Shown in pieces: positions 55,421 to 63,416 of a stretch of DNA of 64,000 bases. A program made the position numbers and the translations under genes. Origin of the DNA: an uncultured Bacteroidota bacterium (GTDB lineage: Bacteria > Bacteroidota > Bacteroidia > Flavobacteriales > Flavobacteriaceae); NCBI GenBank assembly GCA_902535165.1, contig CACASE010000003.1, positions 57,550 to 121,549 of the forward strand, written 5' to 3'. The notes beneath the pieces were generated by a model. That model did not search any database and was not told the origin of the DNA. It saw only the letters and a list, made by a program, of their open reading frames with translations. Position 1 is the stretch's first letter. Every line of letters starts with the position of its first letter.

Positions 55421-56399
55421 TACTTAATGAGTTAACTTTAAAGTTTTCAATTTCACTATCACTAATTGAATTTACATCACCAAATAATGTATGTGATATG
55501 GCAAAGGCAGATGTTGAATATGATATAATTTTTTGATCATCCCAGTTATTAAAAAAACCATTCATAGTTGCAGCTAAAAAAACATCACCAGCTCCAATCC
55601 TATCAACTTGATTGACTAAATAGCTTTTACTCAAATGAATATTTCCAAAATTAAATAGTGCACCTGCCAACATGTCTTTAAATCTAACAGTCATTCCTAT
55701 AAATGGAATATTAAATTTTTTATTTACAAAATTTATAGCATTCTTAGTTTCGGAGAAAAACTCATCATTTTTATAATTAAATTTATGGTTAAAGACTCTA
55801 GACAAGGTTTTTGCATTGGTAAATAAGAAATCAACATGGTTCAAAATTTTTAAATTAAAGTTCTTACAATCGTTTAATGACCACAATTTTTCTCTGTAAT
55901 TAATGTCATATATAATTTTTACACCTTTACTTTTAGAAATATCAATTATTTTAAAAATATTATCATAACATATCCTTGAAAGTGCAGGAGTTATTCCAGA
56001 AATAATTATATATGAAACATCCTTGATAATTTCATTAATGAATGATTCATTCAATATATATTTAGAAAAACTAGAGTCCTTTCTTTCATATATAATTTTT
56101 GATAGATTATTATTTTTACCTGGTATTGTATAATAAATTCCTAATTTATTGTCATCAAAAATTATATTTGGTTTTACATAATGTTCCTCAAGAAATTGTT
56201 TAGATTTTAATCCTAGTTCATTTGTTGGAAATGCAGACAAAAATGTACACTGATGTCCTTTACTAGCTAAGAAACATAATGAATTTGATTCTGATCCACC
56301 AAAATTAGTTTTAAACTCTTGTGATATACTTCTTTTTAAGGGACTATCGACCGGAGTATGTCTTAACATTAATTCACCATATCCGAGAATTTTTGTCAT
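55407..56399 (-). CDS. kdgK: PfkB-family 2-keto-3-deoxy sugar acid kinase
   Basis: Ribokinase-fold enzyme phosphorylating a 2-keto-3-deoxy acid at O6. 330 residues. YGELMLRHTPVDSPLKRSI and FGGSESNSLCFLASKGH begin the protein as in KdgK; IYDINYREKLWS is the substrate-binding stretch, and the PfkB signature VDRIGAGDVFLAATMNGF holds the catalytic Asp. It starts 0 nt after the transporter and overlaps the aldolase gene, so its product is almost certainly the aldolase's substrate. Confidence 0.88.
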   Translation of the reverse strand: MTKILGYGELMLRHTPVDSPLKRSISQEFKTNFGGSESNSLCFLASKGHQCTFLSAFPTNELGLKSKQFLEEHYVKPNIIFDDNKLGIYYTIPGKNNNLSKIIYERKDSSFSKYILNESFINEIIKDVSYIIISGITPALSRICYDNIFKIIDISKSKGVKIIYDINYREKLWSLNDCKNFNLKILNHVDFLFTNAKTLSRVFNHKFNYKNDEFFSETKNAINFVNKKFNIPFIGMTVRFKDMLAGALFNFGNIHLSKSYLVNQVDRIGAGDVFLAATMNGFFNNWDDQKIISYSTSAFAISHTLFGDVNSISDSEIENFKVNSLSIDQK

Positions 56400-57401
56400 T
56401 TATACAGAATTACCAAGACCTAATACAACAGCAGATATAATAAGAACTAGTAAACCTAAAAGCAGTTTGTTAAATGGTTTATTAGCATTTTTCCATTCTC
56501 CGGCCCTATATGCCCAATAATTACTTATTATGAGTGATAATCCTAATAATATTGGCCAACCAATAACTGGACCTATTTCGCCAAGTAATGCAGCCCCTTG
56601 ACCATAAACTCCAAGAGCAGCAAACCAACAAAACCCAGCTATAAACGACCATTTATATGCATTCTTCGCGTTTTTAAATGAAAATGTTTTCCAGGAATTA
56701 TTCTTTATTAATAAAAATATTGCATATCCAAAATTCATCATAAATGCACCCCAAAGAACAACTACCCATGCTGCTAAACTTGAATTCCTGGCAATAACAC
56801 CATATTCTTGTGCCTTATCAGCTATTGGTGCAGCATTAGCAAACCCCACATTTAAGAGCGATGATAATAATCCACAGGTAACTGCTATTAAAATCCCCTT
56901 TACAATATTACTTGACTTATTATCACTACTTAAAAGCTTGTCTCTTTCTATTCCAGCTTTTGCAGTTATAGCAACACCAATTAATGAAATTAATAAACCT
57001 CCAATTATATATGGAAATGAAGGCTGAGAAGTAGCATTTTCAATTTGAAATAAAGGAATCAGACTTCCTGCAGAACCAGCTAAACCCATGACAATACCCA
57101 TTGTTAATGACAAACCAATATACGGAACACTAACCCCAAACATGATACCACCAATTCCCCACAGAAATCCAAATAACATTGCTAAATAAATAGCATCTTT
57201 TGGTGAATTTGAAATAATTTCAAAAAGATCTGGGATCGCTATAATTGCCCATATCATTGGAAATAAAATCATTGCAACCAAAACATGTACAACCCACCAC
57301 GATTCCCAGGACATAGGATTCATATACTTCATACCTAATCCAAAAGTTCCTTGAAAAAAACTAGCAAAAATTAATAGTAAAAAAGGTAAAAATAGTTCCA
57401 T
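56400..57401 (-). CDS. RhaT-family sugar:proton symporter
   Basis: Polytopic inner-membrane protein, 333 residues with about ten hydrophobic segments. MSWESWWVVHVLVAMILFPMIWA, FGFLWGIGGIMFGVSVPYIGLSLTMGI and the later GAFMMNFGYAIFLLIKN match the L-rhamnose-H+ transporter family. The family in Bacteroidetes imports several monosaccharides, so rhamnose is not implied. It probably brings in the sugar made by the extracellular enzymes of this operon. No SusC/SusD pair is in the window. Confidence 0.82.
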   Translation of the reverse strand: MELFLPFLLLIFASFFQGTFGLGMKYMNPMSWESWWVVHVLVAMILFPMIWAIIAIPDLFEIISNSPKDAIYLAMLFGFLWGIGGIMFGVSVPYIGLSLTMGIVMGLAGSAGSLIPLFQIENATSQPSFPYIIGGLLISLIGVAITAKAGIERDKLLSSDNKSSNIVKGILIAVTCGLLSSLLNVGFANAAPIADKAQEYGVIARNSSLAAWVVVLWGAFMMNFGYAIFLLIKNNSWKTFSFKNAKNAYKWSFIAGFCWFAALGVYGQGAALLGEIGPVIGWPILLGLSLIISNYWAYRAGEWKNANKPFNKLLLGLLVLIISAVVLGLGNSV

Positions 57402-57407
57402 AATAAA

Positions 57408-58841
57408 TTATTTAGCAATACTGATTCTTTTTTTTATTAAGTAATCCTCTAATGCCAATTCTGAGCAATCATGTCCAACTCCACTCTGTTTGATTCCGCC
57501 GTGAGGAAGATATATATCATACTTAATTCCATTTACATGAATTTCGCCAAAATCAAGCTGATCCACAAACTTATCGATTCTTTTTTTGTCTTTAGTAAAT
57601 AAATATGAAGCAAGTCCATATTGGGTTTTATTAGCTTGATTTAAAACCTCGTCCTCATTTTTAAATTTAATTATACTTGCAACTGGTCCAAAAATCTCCT
57701 CATGAAAGATTGACATTGATTCATTAATTCCTGAGATGACTGTTGGTTCAAACCAATTACCATTCATTTTTGGAATTCCTCCTCCATATTCTAAATTCCC
57801 ACCAGAATCAATAGTATTTTTAATTAAATTAGTTATTCTATCCCTTGATTTTTTAGAAATTAATGGTCCGATTTCAAAATCTAAATCTTCAGAATAACCG
57901 ATTTTCAAATTTTTTGCTTTATCAATTAAACCTTTTAAAAATTTATCATATACTTTTTCATGAACAAAAAATCGGTTTGCAGCAACACAGATTTGTCCAC
58001 AGTTACCAAACTTTATGGCTGCTCCTATATTTATTGCAGTGTCAATATCAGCATCATCAAAAATAATAAATGGGGCATTTCCGCCTAATTCCATGCTATA
58101 TTTTTTAATTGATGTTGAGGAGTCAGAAATGACTTTTTTGGCTGTTTCTGTAGAGCCGATCATTGTTATTAGATTTGGTATTGTACTTTTAGATAAAGTT
58201 TGTGCAACTTCAGTTGGCTCTCCACATATAATATTAATTACACCTTTTGGAAAATTAATTTCTTTTAAAAGATTCCCTATGATATATAAAGATATTGGAG
58301 ATAATTCTGAGGGTTTTAGTATAAGACTACATCCAGAGGCCAAAGCTGGTCCAATTTTAAATCCGGCATTAAGTAGGGGAAAGTTCCAAGCTAAATAAGC
58401 CACAACTACTCCAATAGGTTTAGATACTAGTTTGTGATTGTGAGTCTCATCGTTTACAGCTATCTTCTCAGTTTTAACAAAATCATCAATTACATCAGCA
58501 TAATATTCTAAACTATTGGTAATGGATTCAATATCCTCAGCTGTAGCTGAATATGGTTTACCCATTTCATATGAAATTGCTTTTCTCAGTAAGACTTCGT
58601 TTTCCAGAATTTTTTCTCTAAGCATATACATCCATTCTTTCCTCTTGGTTAAAGGTAGTTTCGACCAGACTTTAAACCCTTTTGAGGCAGATTCCAAGGC
58701 TATGAGAGAATCTTTTTGGTTACCCCAAGCCAAAGAAGCAATTTTCTGTCCATTCAAAGGGCTATAAATATCTTTTGTGAGATTATCAACTGATGATTTC
58801 ATATCACCATCAATGTACATTTGAAGATTTCCAAATTCCAT
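57408..58841 (-). CDS. NAD(P)-dependent aldehyde dehydrogenase, sugar-oxidising candidate
   Basis: ALDH superfamily enzyme of 477 residues, related to the succinate-semialdehyde dehydrogenase branch. AYLAWNFPLLNAGFKIGPALASG, the cofactor motif MIGSTETAKKV, the Glu in MELGGNAPFIIFDDAD and the Cys in FGNCGQICVAANRF are complete. Set between an enolase-superfamily enzyme and a symporter in a keto-deoxy-acid operon, its likely job is to oxidise a sugar or anhydrosugar aldehyde to the acid. Lactaldehyde or 2-oxoglutarate semialdehyde dehydrogenase remain possible. It starts 2 nt after the enolase-superfamily gene. Confidence 0.83.
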   Translation of the reverse strand: MEFGNLQMYIDGDMKSSVDNLTKDIYSPLNGQKIASLAWGNQKDSLIALESASKGFKVWSKLPLTKRKEWMYMLREKILENEVLLRKAISYEMGKPYSATAEDIESITNSLEYYADVIDDFVKTEKIAVNDETHNHKLVSKPIGVVVAYLAWNFPLLNAGFKIGPALASGCSLILKPSELSPISLYIIGNLLKEINFPKGVINIICGEPTEVAQTLSKSTIPNLITMIGSTETAKKVISDSSTSIKKYSMELGGNAPFIIFDDADIDTAINIGAAIKFGNCGQICVAANRFFVHEKVYDKFLKGLIDKAKNLKIGYSEDLDFEIGPLISKKSRDRITNLIKNTIDSGGNLEYGGGIPKMNGNWFEPTVISGINESMSIFHEEIFGPVASIIKFKNEDEVLNQANKTQYGLASYLFTKDKKRIDKFVDQLDFGEIHVNGIKYDIYLPHGGIKQSGVGHDCSELALEDYLIKKRISIAK

Positions 58842-58843
58842 AA

Positions 58844-59971
58844 TTAGATCTTTACTTTGTTTAGATAGGTTTCATCAACATCAATTCCTAAACCTGGTTT
58901 AGTATTAACTTCAATATAACCATCTTTCATTACAATATTATTTTTAATTATATTTTCTCTTATTTTATTTTCTGTTCTGTCATACTCAATATAGGCGTCC
59001 TCTTGATACAATCTTCCTGGGATTGGTTCAAGATTAGATATAAAGTTAATAGCTGTAAAGAATGCAATTCCTGAGCCCCAGGTATGAGGGATAACCTTTA
59101 CACCTTTTGTAGAGGATAATGCTGTTATCCGCTTTGCCTCAGTTAAACCTCCACATGAGCATATATCCATTTGCAAAAAATCAATACAATTTTTATCCAA
59201 TAGTTTTTGAAATCCATATCTAAGATATTCACACTCACCTGCCGCGACGGGAATTGATGATTTTGCTTTAAAATCAGAATACTGATCATAAAATTCAGGG
59301 GAAAGTGGCTCTTCAAACCACTTAATATCAAAGCTTTCTAATTTTTTTGATAATTGTAAGGCCTCATCATATGAATATGCATGATTTGCGTCAATCATTA
59401 ATTCAATATCATAACCAATTGCATTTCTAACCTCTTTAACATTTTTAAAATCATCTTTTAGGTTTAGACCAACTTTCATCTTGATTGATTTAAAACCATC
59501 TTTTACATATCCTAATGCTTCTTCGCACAATTCTTCTGTGAGTGTTTTTGATTTGGAAAAATAAAGCCCAGTAGCATATGGTCTAATTTTATCTCTGTGT
59601 GAACCTCCTAAAAGAGTTGAAATTGGCTGCTTGTGATATTTTCCCTTTATATCCCATAAGGCAACATCAATTGCACTTATTGCTGAAAGAAATACGCCAG
59701 ATCGTCCATAGTCATGAACTCTTCTAAATAATGTTGACCAAATAACATCAGATTCTAGAGGACACATACCAATTATATTTTGTTTGATATAATTAATACT
59801 CTCTTTTACAACTGGTGCTGGCCCGTATGCTTCACCCCATCCAACTAATCCATTATCGCATATAACTTTGACAATACATATTTGGCGATTACCATACTCC
59901 CATTGTGAAAAGAAAAATTCTTTCTCTAAATCTTCATTTAAAACATATGGTGTTATCTCAACTATTTTCAT
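58844..59971 (-). CDS. Enolase-superfamily sugar acid dehydratase or cycloisomerase (mandelate racemase subgroup)
   Basis: 375 residues with the two-domain MR/MLE fold. The KxK acid/base motif is in FKSIKMKVG, metal ligands in LMIDANHAY, WFEEPLSPE and VAAGECEYLRYG, and the Asp-His dyad in FLQMDICSCGG and KVIPHTWGSGI. These mark the mandelate-racemase subgroup: sugar acid dehydratases and the 3,6-anhydrogalactonate cycloisomerases. With a keto-deoxy acid kinase and aldolase downstream, the product should be a 2-keto-3-deoxy hexonate. The track start (59989) overlaps the previous gene; the ATG at 59971, MKIVEITPYV, is the family-like start, 2 nt after that stop. Confidence 0.85.
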   Translation of the reverse strand: MKIVEITPYVLNEDLEKEFFFSQWEYGNRQICIVKVICDNGLVGWGEAYGPAPVVKESINYIKQNIIGMCPLESDVIWSTLFRRVHDYGRSGVFLSAISAIDVALWDIKGKYHKQPISTLLGGSHRDKIRPYATGLYFSKSKTLTEELCEEALGYVKDGFKSIKMKVGLNLKDDFKNVKEVRNAIGYDIELMIDANHAYSYDEALQLSKKLESFDIKWFEEPLSPEFYDQYSDFKAKSSIPVAAGECEYLRYGFQKLLDKNCIDFLQMDICSCGGLTEAKRITALSSTKGVKVIPHTWGSGIAFFTAINFISNLEPIPGRLYQEDAYIEYDRTENKIRENIIKNNIVMKDGYIEVNTKPGLGIDVDETYLNKVKI

Positions 59972-59973
59972 TA

Positions 59974-61587
59974 TTAAAATCCTTGCCAAAGACCTTTGGA
60001 ATCTTCTTTAATATAATCGATTCTTATTGATTTATTGAAATAAGTATAAAAATCTGGTATTGATTCCAATTCATATATTAATTGTTCCATATTGTAGGCA
60101 ACTCTTCTTCCTTCATTTATTCTATTGTAAAATGATACTAACGAAGATTCATATATGCTATTATTAGGTTGTATTAAAACATCTTTTGGCCAATGATTTT
60201 TTTTAAATACATTGTTCTCAAAAAAAATATTTTTAATCTCTGAACTACCACCCGGGTCCGGTCTGTACTGATCTCCCAAAACCATAATTGGATCATTTTC
60301 AAAATAAAAGATATTATTAGCAACAAAAGCTCCTTTTGATGCTTTATCAACAGCGATTTTTGGAATGATATCTTTTCCTACATAAACAAAATTGCCGTAA
60401 ATGTAAGAGTTAAAGGGGCCTTTCCTTTTATTTCCATTACCATTATAACCACTTAACCAAAAGGTTTTACCTTCTTGGAAAGCTCCATTCTCACCTTTTA
60501 CTCGATTACCATCATTAATACTAACATTATATCTGTAGGAACAGTTATAATTATTACCTAAAATCTCTATAAAACCACCTGAATTATTTTTACTTAAGTT
60601 TTTTTCGATAATTATATCGTTACAATTGTAATCTATGTGACAACCAGCAGAATCAGCAGGACCATTAGCATTTTGAAATATGTTTCCAGATATAAGTGCA
60701 TAAGAACTTCCCCAAGTCCAGAGTCCACTTCCTCTTCCCCATTTCCTGGTATCATCAAAAGATCCTGAAAAAGTAGTGACATTTCCTTTGGCAATTAAAT
60801 TTTTTGTTGAACTAAAAACCATCCCAGGTCCACCAGATCTTAAGACTCTGTTATTTAGAATTTTTAGATTTAAAAACTGTTTTCCTCGGGCACCTTTAAA
60901 TCTTATTGCAGTGTGTGATATATTTGAAAAAAATGAATTTTCAATTTTAATATTTTCTAAATTTCCTTTATTAGAAAGATTGTTAACTCTAACTCCCCAG
61001 CCATAACTTTTTGTTCCATTTGGTGTACGTGCTTCTCTTTCATCTCTAATATATCCAGAATCTTCAAAAAAAACATCTCTAATATTAACATCTGATATAT
61101 TTAAATTATTGTGAATCTGTTCATCAGTAACTAAATATAAAATCCCTGCCCTTAAATCAGTTTTTAATTTTTTATGTAAAAATTCATTAGCACCTCCACC
61201 ATTTGCAGTTATTTCAATGTTTCTTATAATTATGTTGGATGAATTTTCAATAAATATAGCGGCTATTTTTCCTTTGTTATTTATTGTTGGAGTTTTTCTG
61301 TTTCCATCAATCATGTAATTTGAAACCTCAATTCTGTTCTTATTTATTAAATTAATAGTATTGGTAAAAACTGAACCATTAGCTAATAATATTTTATCAC
61401 CCTCTTTTAGTTTGATGTTTTCAATAAAATCTAGGGATTTTAGAGGTTTTTCTCTAGTTCCAAGGTTGTTATTATCTCCGTAAATGGAATTGAAATAATA
61501 CGAATGACCTACACCATTTTTTTCACCTATCTCACCCTGTGAACAAGATGTTAAAACAGAAAGCAAAACTATTAATAGATTTTTCAT
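59974..61587 (-). CDS. Right-handed beta-helix lipoprotein, candidate polysaccharide-active enzyme (paralogue 2)
   Basis: 537-residue lipoprotein: lipobox VLTSC near residue 15, then SYYFNSIYGDNNNLGTREKPLKSL, the usual opening of secreted beta-helix proteins. From about residue 80 to 430 it shows repeating coils with Asn ladders (ISDVNIRDVFF, IENSFFSNISHTAIRFKG). A conserved core GPADSAGCHIDYNCND, NLSKNNSGGFIEILGNN and SYRYNVSINDGNR is shared with the upstream paralogue. Carboxylates in that core could be catalytic. Many such proteins are lyases or glycoside hydrolases, but I cannot assign a family. It abuts both neighbours (0 and 2 nt gaps). Confidence 0.78.
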   Translation of the reverse strand: MKNLLIVLLSVLTSCSQGEIGEKNGVGHSYYFNSIYGDNNNLGTREKPLKSLDFIENIKLKEGDKILLANGSVFTNTINLINKNRIEVSNYMIDGNRKTPTINNKGKIAAIFIENSSNIIIRNIEITANGGGANEFLHKKLKTDLRAGILYLVTDEQIHNNLNISDVNIRDVFFEDSGYIRDEREARTPNGTKSYGWGVRVNNLSNKGNLENIKIENSFFSNISHTAIRFKGARGKQFLNLKILNNRVLRSGGPGMVFSSTKNLIAKGNVTTFSGSFDDTRKWGRGSGLWTWGSSYALISGNIFQNANGPADSAGCHIDYNCNDIIIEKNLSKNNSGGFIEILGNNYNCSYRYNVSINDGNRVKGENGAFQEGKTFWLSGYNGNGNKRKGPFNSYIYGNFVYVGKDIIPKIAVDKASKGAFVANNIFYFENDPIMVLGDQYRPDPGGSSEIKNIFFENNVFKKNHWPKDVLIQPNNSIYESSLVSFYNRINEGRRVAYNMEQLIYELESIPDFYTYFNKSIRIDYIKEDSKGLWQGF

Positions 61588-63363
61588 CTAGTTACCATTA
61601 TATGCACCTATATTAGGCTTTGAATCATTACTTACAGCGTTACCAAAATAATCTCTTCCACCGTTATTCTGAATGTAATTTTTAGAATCTGAACTACCAT
61701 TTATTGTATAACCGGTTCCTAATGCTGGACTTGTAGATTGTAATTTATAGTCATTAGCTGTTGTACCACCAGGATTTACAAGTAAAGGATTTGTAAATAG
61801 TTCTGTTCCGTTATGCTCATAGTCTGATGAACCGTCGATAATTAAATTTCCATAAAATAAATTATTCTTCCAATCATTCATTGTGCCGTCATTTCTTGTA
61901 TCAATCTTTAGTTTAGCTTTATCGCTTATATAAATTAGGTTATTGTATATATATGTTTCTTTTGTATTTGGTCTTATAAATATCTGTAAGTGGTCAAATG
62001 GTGTATTATTATTAGCAGGATTTTGACTTGGAATAAAGACGGTGTTATTATAAATAAAATTATCCTGAGACCCAATTCTCCTAGTGTTGCTACCAGCATA
62101 ATCAGAAACCCAAAATGTTTTTCCGACATTAGAATTTGTTCTTCCACCATCACCTATACTGATATTGTATCTATATCCACACATTATATTTTCACCTAAT
62201 ATTTCAGCAAATCCACCATAGTTGTTTTTACTTAAATTATATTGAATTACTACTCTTTCACATCCCCAATCAATATGCGCTCCATAGGAATCTGCTGGTC
62301 CATAAACATCTTCAAAAATATTATTCTGAATTACCGTATCATTACAAGTGTACGTCCATAAACTACTCCCTCTGTTCCACATTCTGTTATCATTTCCAGA
62401 TCCTGAGCCCTTAAATTCAGAGTTCTCAACAACAACATCTTTACATCTGGCTAAGACTATTCCTGAACCCCCAGTATCATTAAACTTGCTATTCTTAATG
62501 GAAATATTTCTATGATAATAATCAGCCTGAGCACCAGACATTCTGTTCACTATATGAATACCATAGTGTCCAGTATTAGAAATATCTAAATTATCAATCT
62601 CTATTCCATCATAATAATTTAAAACATTATCATCATTAAGTGATTCAAATCTTATGGCATAACCTTGGTGATTATTGTCTGAATTTGAAGGAGTTGGATA
62701 TATCTCTGAAATTTTAATGTCATCCAGCTTTATATCGTTAATATTTGAAGATCCGTGTCTTAAAACTAATAGTCCAAATCTTTCATCTTCACCTGATCTG
62801 CTTGATTGATTCATTAATTTAACTGATCCATTGCTGTTTTTATGAGATGCCTCATTTGTCAAATCTAAACCACTAATATTAACATATTCTTGATTTTCAA
62901 TAAAAACAGCTGCCTGATATCCGTTACCATCAATTTTAGGTTTATTTCCACTTGAGTAGCTTTCAATTACAATAGGCTTATCTTGAGATCCAGAACCTCT
63001 TAACTTAAAATAACCTTTCCACGTCTCACCTGATTTAAACCTTAACTTATCTCCAGGCTTAAATGTTATACTATTTACTTTACCAAGATTTTTGAAAGCC
63101 TTGTCTTCACTTTTACCATCATTATTATCATTTCCAGAATTATAACTTATGTAGTAAGTTGTATCTCCAGGAGATGTTGTCGAATCAAAATCATTTGGAT
63201 CTGTAGTGTCAGTAGTTCCTGAATTACTTCCACCTCCATTATTATTACCTCCTCCATTGTTGTTTCCACCTCCATTATCTGAACCCCCAGAGTCTCCACC
63301 AGAATCTGACGAACATGCAATAACAAATATTGATATAATTAGTAAAAAAATTTTCTTTTTCAT
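61588..63363 (-). CDS. Right-handed beta-helix lipoprotein with Gly/Asn linker, candidate polysaccharide-active enzyme (paralogue 1)
   Basis: First gene of the operon, 591 residues. The lipobox VIACSSDSG is followed by a flexible Gly/Asn/Ser linker (about 18-60), acidic near the Cys as in surface-exposed Bacteroidetes lipoproteins. The body opens with TYYISYNSGNDNNDGKSEDKAF and forms beta-helix coils to about residue 500. Core motifs RGSSLWTYTCND, GPADSYGAHIDWGCER, NLSKNNYGGFAEILGEN and YRYNISIGDGGR are shared with the downstream paralogue. Probably a cell-surface glycan lyase or hydrolase, family not recognised. Divergent sulfatase upstream. Confidence 0.78.
   Translation of the reverse strand: MKKKIFLLIISIFVIACSSDSGGDSGGSDNGGGNNNGGGNNNGGGSNSGTTDTTDPNDFDSTTSPGDTTYYISYNSGNDNNDGKSEDKAFKNLGKVNSITFKPGDKLRFKSGETWKGYFKLRGSGSQDKPIVIESYSSGNKPKIDGNGYQAAVFIENQEYVNISGLDLTNEASHKNSNGSVKLMNQSSRSGEDERFGLLVLRHGSSNINDIKLDDIKISEIYPTPSNSDNNHQGYAIRFESLNDDNVLNYYDGIEIDNLDISNTGHYGIHIVNRMSGAQADYYHRNISIKNSKFNDTGGSGIVLARCKDVVVENSEFKGSGSGNDNRMWNRGSSLWTYTCNDTVIQNNIFEDVYGPADSYGAHIDWGCERVVIQYNLSKNNYGGFAEILGENIMCGYRYNISIGDGGRTNSNVGKTFWVSDYAGSNTRRIGSQDNFIYNNTVFIPSQNPANNNTPFDHLQIFIRPNTKETYIYNNLIYISDKAKLKIDTRNDGTMNDWKNNLFYGNLIIDGSSDYEHNGTELFTNPLLVNPGGTTANDYKLQSTSPALGTGYTINGSSDSKNYIQNNGGRDYFGNAVSNDSKPNIGAYNGN
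63228..63312 (-). repeat. Low-complexity repeat coding a Gly/Asn linker
   Basis: Short imperfect tandem repeats of GGAGGT and AATAAT-like triplets encode GGGNNNGGGNNNGGG after the lipoprotein cysteine. It is a spacer lifting the beta-helix off the membrane, and its length may vary between strains. Confidence 0.7.
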
Positions 63364-63416
63364 AGTTTAGTAATAATGATGTTTAAGTGATTTTAATAAA
63401 TATAAAAAGAAATATC
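63364..63416. promoter_or_regulatory. Divergent promoter region between the sugar operon and the sulfatase
   Basis: A 53 nt gap holds the signals for both directions. On the minus strand TATATTTA (63397-63404) is one base off the TAnnTTTG consensus and lies 33 nt before the operon's ATG. No equally good element is seen for the sulfatase. No inverted repeat that would mark a regulator site was found. Confidence 0.4.

Noticed and set aside
61588-63363. Assigning the beta-helix proteins to iota-carrageenase (GH82) or alginate lyase (PL6)
   Set aside because: They share only the general beta-helix look. I see no diagnostic family motif, so the enzyme family is left open.
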